Source: Asterella californica
Lineage: Eukaryota > Streptophyta > Marchantiopsida > Marchantiales > Aytoniaceae
DNA length: 64,000 nucleotides
Assembly (NCBI GenBank): GCA_036924285.1
Contig: JAYKYS010000014.1
Span: forward strand, 8,122,001-8,186,000
Reading direction: 5' to 3'
This document shows, piece by piece, positions 43,500 through 56,083 of the stretch. The notes under the pieces were generated by a model, which saw only the letters and a list, made by a program, of their open reading frames with translations, searched no databases and was not told where the DNA came from. The position numbers were made by a program, and so were the translations under genes. Each line of letters opens with the position of its first letter. Within the stretch, counting starts at the first letter, position 1.

Positions 43500-45008
43500 C
43501 CAGATTGGAGACGGAATGACGAGAAGATGAAGTGGAAGACGAGTTCCTTGACGAGAAACTGTTTTCAGTTTTTGCAGAGACACTTTCATCTGAGAGGGGG
43601 CGTACCGCCTGCTTCCCAGAAGACGAGACTAGGTCTTCTGACCCAGTCTTTGCAACTTCCACAGAAGAATCGATCTTCAAGGACTTGAGGAAATTCTTGG
43701 AAGACCAAGAGTATCCCGAGGGATTGGATGCGGAGCAGAAGGCTGTCTTCTTACACAAGGCGGGTCCTTATGCCATCTTCCAAGGTATCCTGTTTAGGAA
43801 GGGACATGACGAGAAGCTAAGGCGATGCCTTGAACCTTCAGAGATTAAGCCAGTGATCACAGGTCTTCACTACGAAGATGTTCGGGGTCACTACGGGCTG
43901 AAGATCACAGTGAAGAAGATGTTGGACGCCGGTTACTGGTGGTCGATCATGTACAGAGACACTTTTCAAGAGATTAGGAAATGTGATGCATGCCAGAGGA
44001 TGGGAAGACCGACAGCTACTACTAAGTCGCCTCTTACTCCCATTCTTCCACTTGCTCCTTTTGAAAAGCAGGAAATCGACTTTGTATCGCCCCGGTGGCT
44101 AGAAGAACGCGAGCACGATATCTTTTGATAGCTACCGACTATGCTACCAAGATGGTGGAGGGCGAAGCCACAAGGAAGAACGACGCCGCAGTGGTAGCCA
44201 AGTTCCTCTAGCACAACATTATCACTCGATACGGATGTCCGCTGGAATTGATATCAGATAAAGATACTCATTTTTTAAATGAGACTATTTCCCTCCTAAC
44301 CCAGTACTTCAGGATAAAGCATCGGAAGACGACACCGTACAACCCGAAAGCTAACGGATTGACAGAGAAGTCAAATGGTCTTCTATGTAATATCTTGAAT
44401 AAGGTAACTGTTAACCATGCGTATGATTGGGACACGAAATTGCCATATGTGTTATGGGCTTTCAAGATTTCACCCAAAGTCAGGACCTAGAAGACACCCT
44501 TCTACCTAACTTATGGCATGACACCTGTTGTGCCCATCGAGTTAGAGGTCCCTACTTAGCGGTTAGTCGTAACCGAACGCATGGAAGAAGAAGAAAACCA
44601 GGAGCAGCGTTTCTGAACTTTGTAGAGTTCGAAGAAGATAGGAATGCAGCTTTGGAGAAGACGTATGAAGTACAAGCGCAATGTAAGGTGAACTATGATG
44701 GCAAGCTGAAGAAGGTTACCGTCGCAGCTGGGGACTTGGTTCTTCTCTATGACAATCGACATCTCAAGTTCCTTAGGAAGCTTCATCTTCGTTGGATGGG
44801 TCCTTACCGACTTGGAGGTCTTCATCAATGGCTCCTTGCAGTTGGAAGAGTTAGATGGTACGTTGATGACCACTCGTGTAAATGGGTGGTGTGTCAAGAA
44901 GTACTGGACGTGAACAGAAGTGCTGAAACGCTGATGTTTGCGAGGACGCAAACATGTGAGGGTGGGCGTATGTGGTGCCCACAATTTACAGGATTCACGA
45001 ATTTTTGA
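43500..45008 (+). pseudogene. Ty3/gypsy integrase, right copy
   Basis: After a linker rich in Glu and Phe (43532-43750) comes the zinc-binding region (HYEDVRGHYG, CDACQRMGRP), then the core: TDYATK (first Asp, about 44134), SDKDTHF (second Asp, about 44256), NGLTEKSN (Glu, about 44355), and the C-terminal RWMGPYRLG. Stops at about 44126 (TGA) and 44208 (TAG), one near 44488, and a frameshift around 44430 break it. The last frame ends at 45008, inside repeat A4. The left-arm copy (25218-26624) shares part of these lesions, so some predate the inverted duplication. Confidence 0.9.
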
Positions 45009-46356
45009 AATTTTTAAGATTAATAACTTGTTTGTATAACTGAAGAAGCTTTGTTACTTAAGATTACGGCTTCCTTAGAAAGAAGATGATCTTACGATCC
45101 TTTTTCGTAATAAGAAGTTAACTTCTTCGGAAGACGACCGTCTTCCGAGAAGCGTCTTCTCGGTTGTGTCTTCCGAAGACGGAAGACGGCGGAAGACAAA
45201 AGACACGTATCTTCCGGAAGACGGCAACCGTGGAAGCCTAACCACGCATTTCCAAGTAAAGAAGTAGGTGTACCCACCAGGTAATACCGAGGTGGTGGGT
45301 AGGTCAGGTAGGTCATCTAGGTTGAGAACTCCTAAACTGCGCGAGAAGATGCGAAAGAAGCGCATTAGCGCAGAACTTTACCCGCTTCCCGCATCGAGGT
45401 TGCTTTGGCCTAGAAGATCGAATTGGAGGGTAATCGAGTTGAGTGAAGACAGCATAGTGAAATTGAGTGGAGCTAGGATCGATTCACAGCTAGGAAGGAG
45501 GCGAGGGCAAATCGCTGATGAGTAGGAAGCACCTAAGCTGAAGGAGTCTTCTGAAGACTACCGGAAGCAGACATTGAAGAACAGCTGCGAGGAATCAGAA
45601 GAGGAACCTTATTTGATTGAGGAGTGGCACGGCATTGGCAGCAGCAACAGCTTAGTGGGGTCGCATTGGAGCTGCGGTCGAAGTCGTAAGTGCGCAGAAG
45701 ATTGAAGGAAGGCCGGGAAGCAGCAGAAGACTGTAGAGGTTCTTCCCATGTTCTCTTTCTTTCTCTTGCTTCTCGCCTTTTGTTTGGTATCCCCCGCGCT
45801 TCTCCGGTTGTTTGCATGTAACCCGATCGATTGATTCTCTCTCCACATTTTTCCTTCTAAGACATTAGGGACGGAAGCGCTGCCCAATTTTCGACAACCA
45901 TCTTCTTGCTTCTTCCCGAGTGCAATTCGCGCTTCCCTACCCATCGTCCTCAAATTAGAGATCACAGCTATCAATTTCTCTACCCTACCATCCCTCTACT
46001 CCCGAAACCTTGAACAGAAGACGCTTCGGAAGATCTGAACATCTTCGGAAGACGCTTCTGAAACCTGAACATCTTCAGAAGACGCTTCGGAAGTCTGATT
46101 GTCTTTGAAAGACGAATGTGTGCAATTCGTATCAAGAGTGGATTTGCTTTGCTTTGGTGTTAAGAGAGGCTTGGTACGAATCCCCAGTGGCTTGGTGAGT
46201 TGTTTGTTATTTGGAGAAGTTGGAAGTTGGGAACTAGGCCTGTGCCTCCCGATCTTCCAAGCTTCTCAAATCCACATCTTCCTAGAGAGACTAGAGGACT
46301 GGAAGGCTGGCAGAATGCGCGAGAAGACATGAGGGTCCTTTACGGGTCTCTTCTGT
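44971..46356 (+). repeat. LTR-like repeat A, copy A4, shortened
   Basis: Starts TGTGGTGCCCACAATTTACA and follows the other A copies until about 46356 (CTCTTCTGTTAG), where it jumps into codon ~34 of the gag ORF. About 600 bp of leader and the gag start are deleted relative to A3. Quasi-palindromic motifs cluster at 45120-45205 and 46018-46120. Confidence 0.8.
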
Positions 46357-46756
46357 TAGAACCTCGTCGACCAGGGTCTTCTGGAGGAGGTTTGGGCAGC
46401 ATTACCGCCTCGCAACCGTGTACCTGCGAAGGCAGGAGTAGCTCGAGGAAGACCATCTTCCTGGATTGAAGATTGGTGGTGCAAGGCCTTTCACAGATCA
46501 GACTCTGAGAACCGAGGTAATTGGCTCGTGAAGAAGATCTTACCCAGGATCTCGAGTGAGTGGCATGTGCCTGGAAGCACAACTTGTCTCTTCCTGGAGG
46601 AAAGACAGGGAAGAAACGGCTGGAAGGTTGAATCTTACCAAGAACCGTAGAAGCGTCTTCTGGCGAAGCTATTCCTTCACCTCTTTCCTAAGGAGAAGAC
46701 GCAGAAGACGAGGTACCTTGGAAATCAGGACGTGGAGTTCTTGGAAGCAGTGTGCG
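46357..46756 (+). pseudogene. Gag-position coiled-coil protein, unit 4, first part
   Basis: Begins without a start codon at NLVDQGLLEEVW and continues through the Trp-rich N-terminal domain to FLEAVC at 46756, with a TAG at about 46648 (QEP*KRLL). An insertion separates it from the remainder at 49153. Confidence 0.82.
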
Positions 46757-49152
46757 TTATCGTATAACGTGTTTTTCTGTCTAGGAATACACTGGGTATA
46801 TGACTGTGCAGAGGTATGTGGATTGACAAGGTTGGATCTAGATCTGGATGTTTCCACTCGAATGTTTCACTATCTACTCTTCTAGCCCGAGTGACCTTGT
46901 ATCTGCTCGGCTCAAGTTTACAGCTTGCTAGATCCAAGGTTACGTATAGGTTGCATAAACTTGTGTTACAAACAGATCTAACTAAAAGTACTCAGCTCTG
47001 TACTATCTAACTGAAGTTATTCCTCTATATCACTGGAAGCATGACTTTTGAAATAGCTCCCCAGCGACGCTAACTGCCCATCAATCCAACTATCACAATT
47101 TCATAGTACAACCAGAAGATGCTATAAGATCACTCAATCAACTTGATAGAGTATCGATACAACTTGCTGTACACCCCGGCCTATCAAGCATTCCAGCAAC
47201 GTAGAGCATGCATGCTTCAAGGCACTACTCAGATCTCAATATAGCACCAACAGCGGTAATACCTGGCAGCTCCGAGAACCCAAACAACGGCTTAAGATTC
47301 ATGACGACTCCGTTCTCCTTCATCACCAAGAGTTGAATTCAGCCCCACACCCTCCAATGTCGAGTTGTATGCAGGCATGGCAGTTTCAGCAACAAACTCC
47401 TCTCCAAATTGCTCGAAAATGACCAAAATGACAATAGATGATAACGAAAAATCTGAAATTGCTAATAACAGAAGTATCTTCGAACTTTGAGACCTCAGTC
47501 CTCCCAAACCAGTCGACCAATGATGATCAAACTTCACAGGAAGCTTGATTGGACCTTTCACTCCTACCCTGAACAATTTTCAGGTCGGAATCTTAAACCA
47601 ATTCTCAGATATGGATCAAACCGTAATCTGTGCTAACTTCAGAACTTTACAGACCCAGGTACATTTGATCCAAGATTCTGAACAAACTACTCGACCATTT
47701 GAGGTGAAACTTCCCAAGTATCTTACTGATAAGACATGCTTCAATCCTGGAAAGTTTCACTCAGAACTTCGAGACAGACTTTAAGCAATAGCAAACTATC
47801 CATGACTATCACAGTTCGTTGTTCTCGCCTTATCACGTCTACACTTCTCAACTTCAATCGGTCGGTTCAGAATCCAAATCGATCAAAAACCTGATGAAAT
47901 TGATATCAAAACGACCAGCACGTCGTCAGCTCTTCAACCCAACAGACAGCTCCTCAAAACTCCTTGCCAGTCTCTCGGAATAACCAGAAACGTAGCAATA
48001 GGTATGAATTTCACCCCCCCTCCACTCAATCGATCATAACGCGCTCATCCCTCCATGAAATCGACCGATTCTTCAGCCCAGATTGTAGCCCCGGTCAAGA
48101 GCTCTCCAACCATACCCTTCGTTTCGCGAATGGTCTTCCGAAGCCTCCAGACCACAGAAACGTCGTGAGGATCAGCTAGAACACCATTGGTCCAAAAGTG
48201 GACCAATAAGAGCAAAAAGAGCTTTACTTTTTGTCTTTTCTCCTCTTAACTTTTCCCTTAGAACGAATTTTTACTCCCAAGAAGACATAAGACACCAACA
48301 AGACTCTAAGACCTCAAAAAAACCTTCAGATATGTCGATAGATTCTTCACGGTCCATAACTACATAGAAGCGCTCAACCAGAATGAAAACGATTGAGTCG
48401 CAGACTAATACAACGTCAATATTACAACCTGGAAACGTTCTACAATAAAAGGTACGACAAAAGGAAACGGTGAAGCTATCACTCGATTGTAATATTCTTG
48501 CCCAAAGTTTCTCACGATCCAAGCCCCATGATTGATCTTCGGTCTGCAATGACACCGGATATCGACCCAAAGGTTGAAAGGGACGTTCGATGGATAGTTG
48601 AGATCCATTGTTCCTCACAACAAAATGTACACCATCATATCCCAAGTCTCTCCGTATGTTACGATCGGGAGGATCACCAGAAGCTGTAACTCCATCACTC
48701 TTCCCATGAATTCATCGCCAAAGTATGCAACTAACCACTGTCAAAAGTGATCGCGGTGGATGCAATGAAGCCTGATGTGAAACGGATTCGGGAAAGGAAG
48801 ATCCGGAGCCGGTAACACACCTCCGTCCATAACCACCACTCCTGCAGTTCTTCACTCCTCCATGCAGACCACCGAGAACCCTCACGAATCACCCGTTGAG
48901 AGAGAATGTCGTATGAACCTTCGACCCACCATTTTATACACAAATGCGGCGACAAGGACCACTGAAGTGAACGCACACAGATCGATGACTTGACACGTTC
49001 CTCTACCGTGCGATCACTTAAACAAATAATCACAAACGTGGCACTCATCACACCGTTCGACGAGTTACGCGATAAGGTTCACGAAACATAGAAAAGAAAC
49101 ACAACATAGGTTACATAGGAATTTCACATAGGAGTCGAACCACAACACGACA
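46757..49152 (-). mobile_element. Unidentified 2.4-kb insertion in gag unit 4
   Basis: It interrupts gag between VEFLEAVC and the following ENVNWGAF, and GCG flanks both ends (46754-46756 and 49153-49155). On the minus strand it begins TGTCGTGTTGTGG, like the TGTCGTGATGTG start of the LTR at 38773, and ATTGGTCCA also occurs in both (48190 region and about 39130). This suggests an antisense solo LTR of a related family, but the other end does not finish in CA and I found no gag or pol. Several minus-strand frames (for example 48271-48645) have no known motif. Confidence 0.5.
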
Positions 49153-50994
49153 GCGCGGGAGAGAATGTCAATTGGGGTGCGTTCTTCCACGCTTATGTGC
49201 AGGCAGAGCTGGTGTACTTAGGTACTCCGAGAGGAGGACATCTTACTCCGTTCTTCTGTTACCTGGACGTGGTCAAGGGGGATCTCACGGAAGATAAGTT
49301 GGCAAGATATGGACCAACAGGGCAGCATGAGGCGAAGGAGGAGACCTCGGGAGAAGACGATCGAGCAGCAACAATGACTCCCCCTCCCACTCTGATGCCG
49401 CAGATGAGGCCTGGTACTCATCAGAAGACGCTTCTGGTGAGGGAAGATGATTCCAGTGGATCGGAAGATGCGACATCACCAAGGAAGATGGGTCCTAGGA
49501 ACGTGCCTAGGAAGACCACCTCCTTCCCGATCATTCACTCTAGATCGGAGTCCGACTCACCGGATGAACCCTTGAGTACCCCAGCTGCGCAGAAGACCGC
49601 TTCTACAACACCAGGGAGTCTTCCGAAGACTCCAGAAGACAAAGGATGAATGGATACTCCTACTGCGATGCGAGGAAGCGCAGTAAAGAGGACCGCTTCT
49701 ACCATGGGGAGAGATCTTCCACCTCGGAAGATGAGAAGAGTAGCTTCTTCCCGTGCGTAGAAACTGAAGACCATAGTGGTGGAAGAGGCATCTAGAGGCA
49801 TCTCATCCCTTGCCTCTAGAAGACAAGGTCGACACCTCCGATCAGATTGTGGAGATGAACCTGTCTTCCGCAGGAAGAAGACTGGAAGAGTTTAGTGCCT
49901 TCTTCCACTCAGAGATCCAGCCAGCTATGGAGTTTATCGAGAAGAGAGCGAAGGCTCAGGAGAAGCCACTACAGCCTGGATTCGGTCTGCGCACCTTGAT
50001 GCGGTAGGAAGAAGATCAGAAGAAGGTAGAAGCGCTGGAAGTCAACCTCCCCACCACGGAGAAGCTCGCAGCGAAGTACAAGACAGAAGCTGCCGCTTCT
50101 GCCAAGGAGCTAATGCAGCTGAAGAAGAGCAACCAGGAGTTGCAAGCGCGTTTATAGCAGCATGACCAGGAGGTTCTGCGAGTGCGGGATAAGATCACCG
50201 CCCTTGCAGAGGAGAAGACGACATGGAAGATATTGCGGGAAGCCGCAGAAGCGCAGACTGCAGCCGAGAAGACGCAACGAGAAGCAGCGGAAGCTCGTGC
50301 GCAAGGGATGCTAGCTCAGTCGGTGGAAGCGCTTCGGAAGAAGTTTAACTTCACCGCGGGTAGTAAGCTTCTTAACTTAGCTAGAGAATGGGACGACGAG
50401 TCCAGAGCGATGTTGGTAGAGTGCAAGGAGAGCATGTTCATGTACTTGGATCGGCAGATAGAGAGAGTGAAGACACTCTATGGTCTTCCCTTGATTCCGC
50501 CATCCGTAACTACATCTTCCCAAGCCCGAGCACCATCGACTGGATCCGACTTGGAGAAGGAGGAGTTCGACCTCGCTGTCCATTTGGTAGTGACAGCGTT
50601 GGAAGCCGAGAAGATCCCGGAAGAAGCCTCGGAAGACAAGATGTCTTCTGGAAGATAGGAAGAAGAGATGTCTTCCCTGGTATTCCAAGTGGAGGAAGTG
50701 ACTTCCCCGGACTCTTATGAGGTCACCATGGCTCCCAGTGTCGAACTAGTACCTCAGAAGAGCGAGGAAGCACAAGTCGACCCAGCTTCCCAGAAGACGC
50801 TTCTGTCTCGAAGCAGAAGCCGAAGCAGCAGCAGCAGCAGAAGCAGAAGCAGCAGAGCCAGCGACGATTGTTGAGGAGGAAGCCACCTCAGTGACACCCG
50901 AGGTAATTGCAGGGCTTCCCAGCTTATTAGAAGCCGAGCTAGGAGTTCAGGTAGGATCGGATCGAATGGAGATTGCATCCGAGCAATTAGAGTA
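49153..50994 (+). pseudogene. Gag-position coiled-coil protein, unit 4, second part
   Basis: Continues from ENVNWGAFFHAYVQAELVYL through the acidic serine-rich region, the basic motif, the coiled coil (about 49930-50330) and the C-terminus, ending EIASEQLE at about 50994. It is broken by stops near 49648, 49759, 50007 and 50155 and by a small duplication around 49790-49810 (GAGGCATCT repeated). The repeated GCAGCAGCAGAAGC tract near 50830 is frame-shifted relative to unit 2. Confidence 0.83.
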
Positions 50995-51633
50995 GGTAGC
51001 AAAGCGCAGAAGACAAGTTGACTTGTCCAAACTTAGTAGGAACAGAACATGCTATCTTATGAGGTGGCAGTTTAGTGTAATATTAGATAGGTGACTATGT
51101 GGCAGAGTAGGAAGCGCAAGAACAGGAAGGGAAACCGTTTGCATGTGGAGGGACAGCTTTTTTCTCGCTGGTGGTGGTTCCCTCTGTTTTCTCGTGGTAG
51201 ATGCATAAGTAGGATCGAAGAGTAAGATTTCATGCACATTAGACGGAATGTACACACTTGAGAGGCGCACTAAGTACATTAGTAATTGTTGTGTACTGTG
51301 CGCACACACACTACATCGGATGTTAGAGACATACGAATAGATTGGGATTATACCGGAGGGGTCTGCATGCTCACTACCAGCAGTGGTTCGACGATGTAGA
51401 TGGAGGTAGTGGACAGTCTAGGAGCAGGGAACGGCATCCTCGTGTAGTCCAGTTGGCTAGATTGGTGTGTCGAGGAGTAGGAGCAGGAAGTAGAGGGAGT
51501 GAGCTTCCCAATGCCAATGTGACTTCTTCTCGGAGAATGGATTGCTGATTTGAGTGCAGAAGCTTTGTCCGTGTCTTCTGGGTGGTGGATTTTCTTGGAT
51601 TCCTTTCCGATTGTGCATGAGAAGCGTTCTTCT
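50995..51633 (+). other. 3' flank of gag unit 4
   Basis: Counterpart of 20314-20948 and 15280-15974, ending GCGTTCTTCT against repeat B. No protein is evident. Confidence 0.6.
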
Positions 51634-52553
51634 TGAGTGGCGATGACTGTCAGCAGTTGTGCAGATTTGCAGCTTGGCTCGTCCAGTGGAGCACTTCGGA
51701 TCTACGTACGGAGGGTCTTATGGGTAAGGGATCCCAAAAGACAGAGTAGTCGGAGCAGCGAGAGAAGAAGAAAGAAGCCTTCTTCACACAACAGAAGACG
51801 ACATCCTCAAGTAGAAGACTGTGCAACTGTACGCACATTTGTTGTCTTCCTCCTCAAACTATTACAAGCAAAGATGGCTTGTTAGTCAAGATCCAGACTA
51901 GAAGCCTGTCGGAGTCTTAATTTCTTATTCTTATCTTGTTTTTCTCTCGTTTGGATTTTCCCTTCTTCCTCATCTTTCTCATCTTCTTATCTTCTTCTAG
52001 TGAGCTTCCGAGACTTCTATTGAGCTTCCGTGAAGGTGAATGTCGTTGTAGTGCTGCAGGAAGATCATTTCCGTAGACAGAAGCCTGGGAAGGCTACAGG
52101 GGGCATACACCCTGTGATTAATCTAACTCGTTGGAATGTGAGAGAGAGAGCAAGGTGTAACAGCCGTTGCTAGTTGACTTCTGTGAAGCAGGAGCAGTCT
52201 TGTGGAGGTGTGAGAAGCCGAGTTGAACCCCCAGAAGCCAAAAATTGCTTCGGGAAGATGGTACTGAGAAGACCGGAAGAACTGACTTGGAAGCAGGAAG
52301 CGTCTTCCCGAGCTTCTCTGTGAATAGTTGTGTGATATTTTAGTTAGTAGTTGTTTGTTTAGGTCCAAGGCACCTTTTGGAGAGTCTGGAAGACCTATGG
52401 TTTTGTGAGAAGACGTGTTTTCTAGACAAAACTCGTGTGTTTGTGTGTTTGAACAGATCTTAGAACTTAGAGCAGCGTTACTTGTGCAAATCTTCTGTGG
52501 GAACGATATCTTGTATATTAAATGGGCAAAAGGAGTAATCCTGCGACACTACA
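51634..52553 (+). repeat. LTR-like repeat B, copy B3 (right arm)
   Basis: 920 bp starting TGAGTGGCGATGAC and ending GCGACACTACA, followed by the ACAGT target duplication. It is the partner of B2 (13416-14337). Its last bases form an imperfect inverted pair with the start of repeat A (TGTGGTG against TGTAGTG read backwards), as expected of the two ends of one element, although the rest of A and B does not look alike. Confidence 0.78.
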
Positions 52554-53100
52554 ACAGTGCAAGATCTCGATCCAGTTTTCGGATGTTGTGCACCACCGGT
52601 GGCTGTGAAGCGTGGCAGACACCGTGTTGTCAGGATGCAAAGTGGTGTTGGGACTACTCGACGTCAAAGAGAAGGCTGCAACCAGACCACGATGGAGATG
52701 AAGTGATTCTCGAGTTTTCATACGCAGACGATCAATACCTTCCTCTTCCACGTGAAGCTGTGATTGATGTAGACACCGTGTCAAGGACCGCACGTATGCA
52801 TAGACCAGGAGATCAGACAACCAGACAGCCACGTCCGAGGGCTGGTTTGACTCGATGTTCTGTTTGCAGGCAATATGGTCACAACCGACGTAGTTGCAAC
52901 TCTGCGCGTGAGAATGAGATTCAAGGAATAGGAGTGGAAAGTTTTACACAAGATGTATTAGCAGACGTTCCTATCACGAATGTCCATGTTCATCCTGCCG
53001 CGTCTCTTAGGACCATACACACGACAGGACCTGCAGAATGAGAGGACATATTCAGCTCAGATGAGAATTTGTACTCAAATTCATCCGGAAGTGATCTAGA
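52554..53100 (+). pseudogene. MULE 1 transposase, C-terminal part (right copy)
   Basis: Resumes after the target duplication as TVQDLDPVFG...RHRVVRM in one frame, with a stop at about 52703. In another frame an open stretch of 208 codons (52415-53041) crosses from repeat B into the MULE and carries the zinc knuckle CSVCRQYGHNRRSC (about 52855-52900). The frame change shows a small indel, shared in part by the left copy. Confidence 0.8.
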
Positions 53101-54647
53101 TGACAATGATATGTCAGAGTAACCACTAGTTGCGATGTTACACTCAGTTTTGTGTCTCGAGTAGAGGCAGTCTAAGTTTGCTGTGTCTTTAATATTGTTC
53201 AAAGCTGTTTTTTTTTTCCTCGATATACATTTATCACTTTCAAGATGATGTGATCTTTTTCTATTCATGTATGTATCAGCGTGTTATTGCTCCAACCATA
53301 TGGTTTAAACTATCACTTGTTTCTGCCGTACGTGAGGTTTGACAGTAATGAAGTTTAATGCTGAATGTGATATTTCTAAGGTTTAGAGGAGAAAATATTA
53401 TCAAATTACAGCGAGTCCTATTTCTTATTACAAACTAGTACTTTCAACTCATAAATCTGACCGCCAATAGGAAGTGGACCGTGTCTGTCTTCTGTGCTTC
53501 TCTATAACATATCTATTGTTAACGTATGTGCACAATACGAAGATGTCCATAGAAATACGTCAGACTCAGAGCGCTGAATCTCACTCTTGAGTTAAAAAGA
53601 TATTAAACTATAAATTAAAAAGAAAAAACATCATAAAAAGATTCCTCGTGTAGAATCTATAGCAGTATATAAATCCCATTTCTTACATAATTTTTATTTC
53701 TCGTGTGGAATTCCAATGCCACGTGATCATACGTGTGGAAAGGTTTTCAAGAAATATGAACCCTAATAATCTGCCATATGGCACTCGCTCCTTCGCAGTA
53801 CTCCTTCATTTTTATGAGATGGAAATGAGTACCTCTGTTGGAAGTATGGATGTTGCCACATGTTCATACATGAGGGTGCTCGTATATCACTAGAATACTC
53901 GAATATAACCAGGCAGCCGACTCGAACTGCTTCATTATATATTATGTTTACATATTACGTTTCAAATGTCACTGAACACCCCTTCATAAAAAGTGTGAGC
54001 GAAAATATGATGGTGGAGGGTTTAACTTTTCTTAAGAGCAAACTTAGTCCTTCTTTGCTTCTATATGTAAATCTACCGGTTGAATCATACGGCTGCACAG
54101 TACAGATGATTTTCTTATTCTGATTTTGTTCTTTTCTCAGTTTTTTTGGAGTCAAAGTAAAATGGTGCACAATCAGAATGTGTTGTGATCTGCCTCGGTA
54201 CCTACTATAGAAATGTATATTTCTCTCATGTTCCCTTTGTAGCACTCGTATATGTGTCTTACCATCGGGTTAAGCTGTCGTTATCTGCAGGCTATGACCA
54301 TTGACGTCCTAGATCTGATTGAAACTCATCTGATGAGTTTCAATCAGAAACTTCTGATAGACCTTACTCAGAAGTTTCTCATCAGAACAAAGATATTGCA
54401 TAGAGTATGGGAAACAATTCTCGGACCATCGAACCGGACGTGGATCAACTTTGGTCGGGGCGGGGTATCTCTCGCATCGGCCCGGTTAAGCATGGGTCAG
54501 TTAAGCACGTGCTAATGCGGACAAGGACTCACGCAAGCCGATAAATATCGAAATTTGGAAAAGTCTTGCATCAGCATGGGGCAGCGTGTTGGGTATTCTA
54601 TCTGATTAGACTGGATAGGTCTCAGGTTCGATTTTACTCTTGTGCGG
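53101..54647. other. Non-coding 3' part of MULE 1 (right copy)
   Basis: It matches 11310-12870 of the left arm in reverse. It holds AT-rich segments and short frames preserved in both arms but no recognised protein. A 16-bp inverted repeat with a 3-base centre (TCTGATTGAAACTCAT and its complement) lies at 54314-54348; the left copy is rearranged at that spot (11578-11665). Confidence 0.45.
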
Positions 54648-54905
54648 CCGTGGGTCCCTTCCTTAGGGTCCTTGTTTACAAACTGTGATCCTATTTAGAA
54701 ATGCTTCTCAAGCCGTGGGTCCCTTCCTTAGGGTCCTTGTTTAGAAACTGTGATCCTGTTTAGAAATGCTTTGAAATGCTTCTCAAGCCGTCTGTCCTAA
54801 TCTCATTGGCGTCATTGGAATTGTCGTTTCTGTTGTTATCGTGCAATGCTTCTCAAGCCGTGGGTCCCTTCCTTAAGGTCCTTGTTTAGAAACTGTGATC
54901 CTGTT
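54648..54905 (+). repeat. Short tandem repeats, right arm only
   Basis: Three copies of a unit of about 60 bp containing CCGTGGGTCCCTTCCTTA, GGTCCTTGTTTA and AACTGTGATCCT start at about 54648, 54712 and 54856. The left arm lacks them at the matching place (about 11310), so they expanded after duplication. Confidence 0.82.
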
Positions 54906-54959
54906 GTTATCGTGCAGGTTTTTTCAGTTCCTCTATTGTGTCTTATGTGAGTCTACTGA

Positions 54960-55870
54960 AAGCTGTTATCACGAATATTATACTGGGCTCTAATGCACTA
55001 TAACTTGTTTGAGGTAATCCATGTCACAATACTTTGTTTTTTGTATTATTCTGCATATCTGTTTAGATGATTTTGTATTATATTTGTTTAGTTTTTATGT
55101 AATTTCCTTAAAAAATCCAAAATTTATTATAATTTTTATCTATTAATTATCTTTGAAATTAATATATATTTATATACATCTTTACATTCTAAAGCACGAC
55201 CTTCATTGGTCTGTAGCGTGGATGTCATTGATTATAAACATATATATATTTCAATAGTAAGTTAATAGATAAATATTATAATAAAAATTTAAAATATTTG
55301 AATTTGGAGGATTTTTGATTTTATAAATAATTTTTTTGATTGTGATTTTTTATATTTGATCATTTTGCCAATTATTGAGTCCTTTGCAAGGCAGATTGAT
55401 GCCACGTTAGCTCCAGTAATTTTCTGAAATGGTCGTCGAGCCGGCTGTCCTAACCTCATCAGCGTCTTTTCACTCGTCATTTTTGTTTTTGTGTTATAGG
55501 TTTCTTATGTCTCTCTTATGTGAAGCTATCGAGAGCTGATATCACAAATATTGTACTGGTCTCGGATTCGTTCTAACTTGCTCGAGGTAATCTTTGTGAT
55601 AGTTCTTTGTTGTTCGTATTATATTGCATATTTGTTTAGATGATTTTTTGTTATATTTATTTTAGTTTTGTTATTATTTTTTAAAAATCAGAAATTTATT
55701 ATAATTTTTTCTATTAATTATCTTTGAAGTTGATATATGTTTATGTATATCTTTACATTCTAAGGCATGACCTTCATTGGTCTGCAGCGATGGATTACAA
55801 ACATAAATATACTTCAATAGAAATATAATAGAAAATATTAAAAATATTTTTCAAGATATTTTAATTTTAA
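54960..55870 (+). repeat. AT-rich tandem duplication
   Basis: 54960-55270 and 55530-55810 are similar and in the same orientation (GAGGTAATC, CATATNTGTTTAGATGATTTT, CATTCTAA, TGACCTTCATTGGTCTG). The left arm has one copy (about 11030-11300). No gene. Confidence 0.72.
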
Positions 55871-56083
55871 ATATTTTCTAGATATGTAATTTACTTGTTT
55901 TTTAGTTTCCTATGATTCTATCGTGCATCGTTTATATCAACCTACATTGTTTGGATTAGTACGATTGTTATTAGTTTATTTATTGTACGATCTCCTGTCT
56001 AATTATTTATTTTTATTTATTTTCAATATCTTTGTTTTCTTATATATTATCTTTATTTTTTTTATATACGTAGATCTTTTAAA

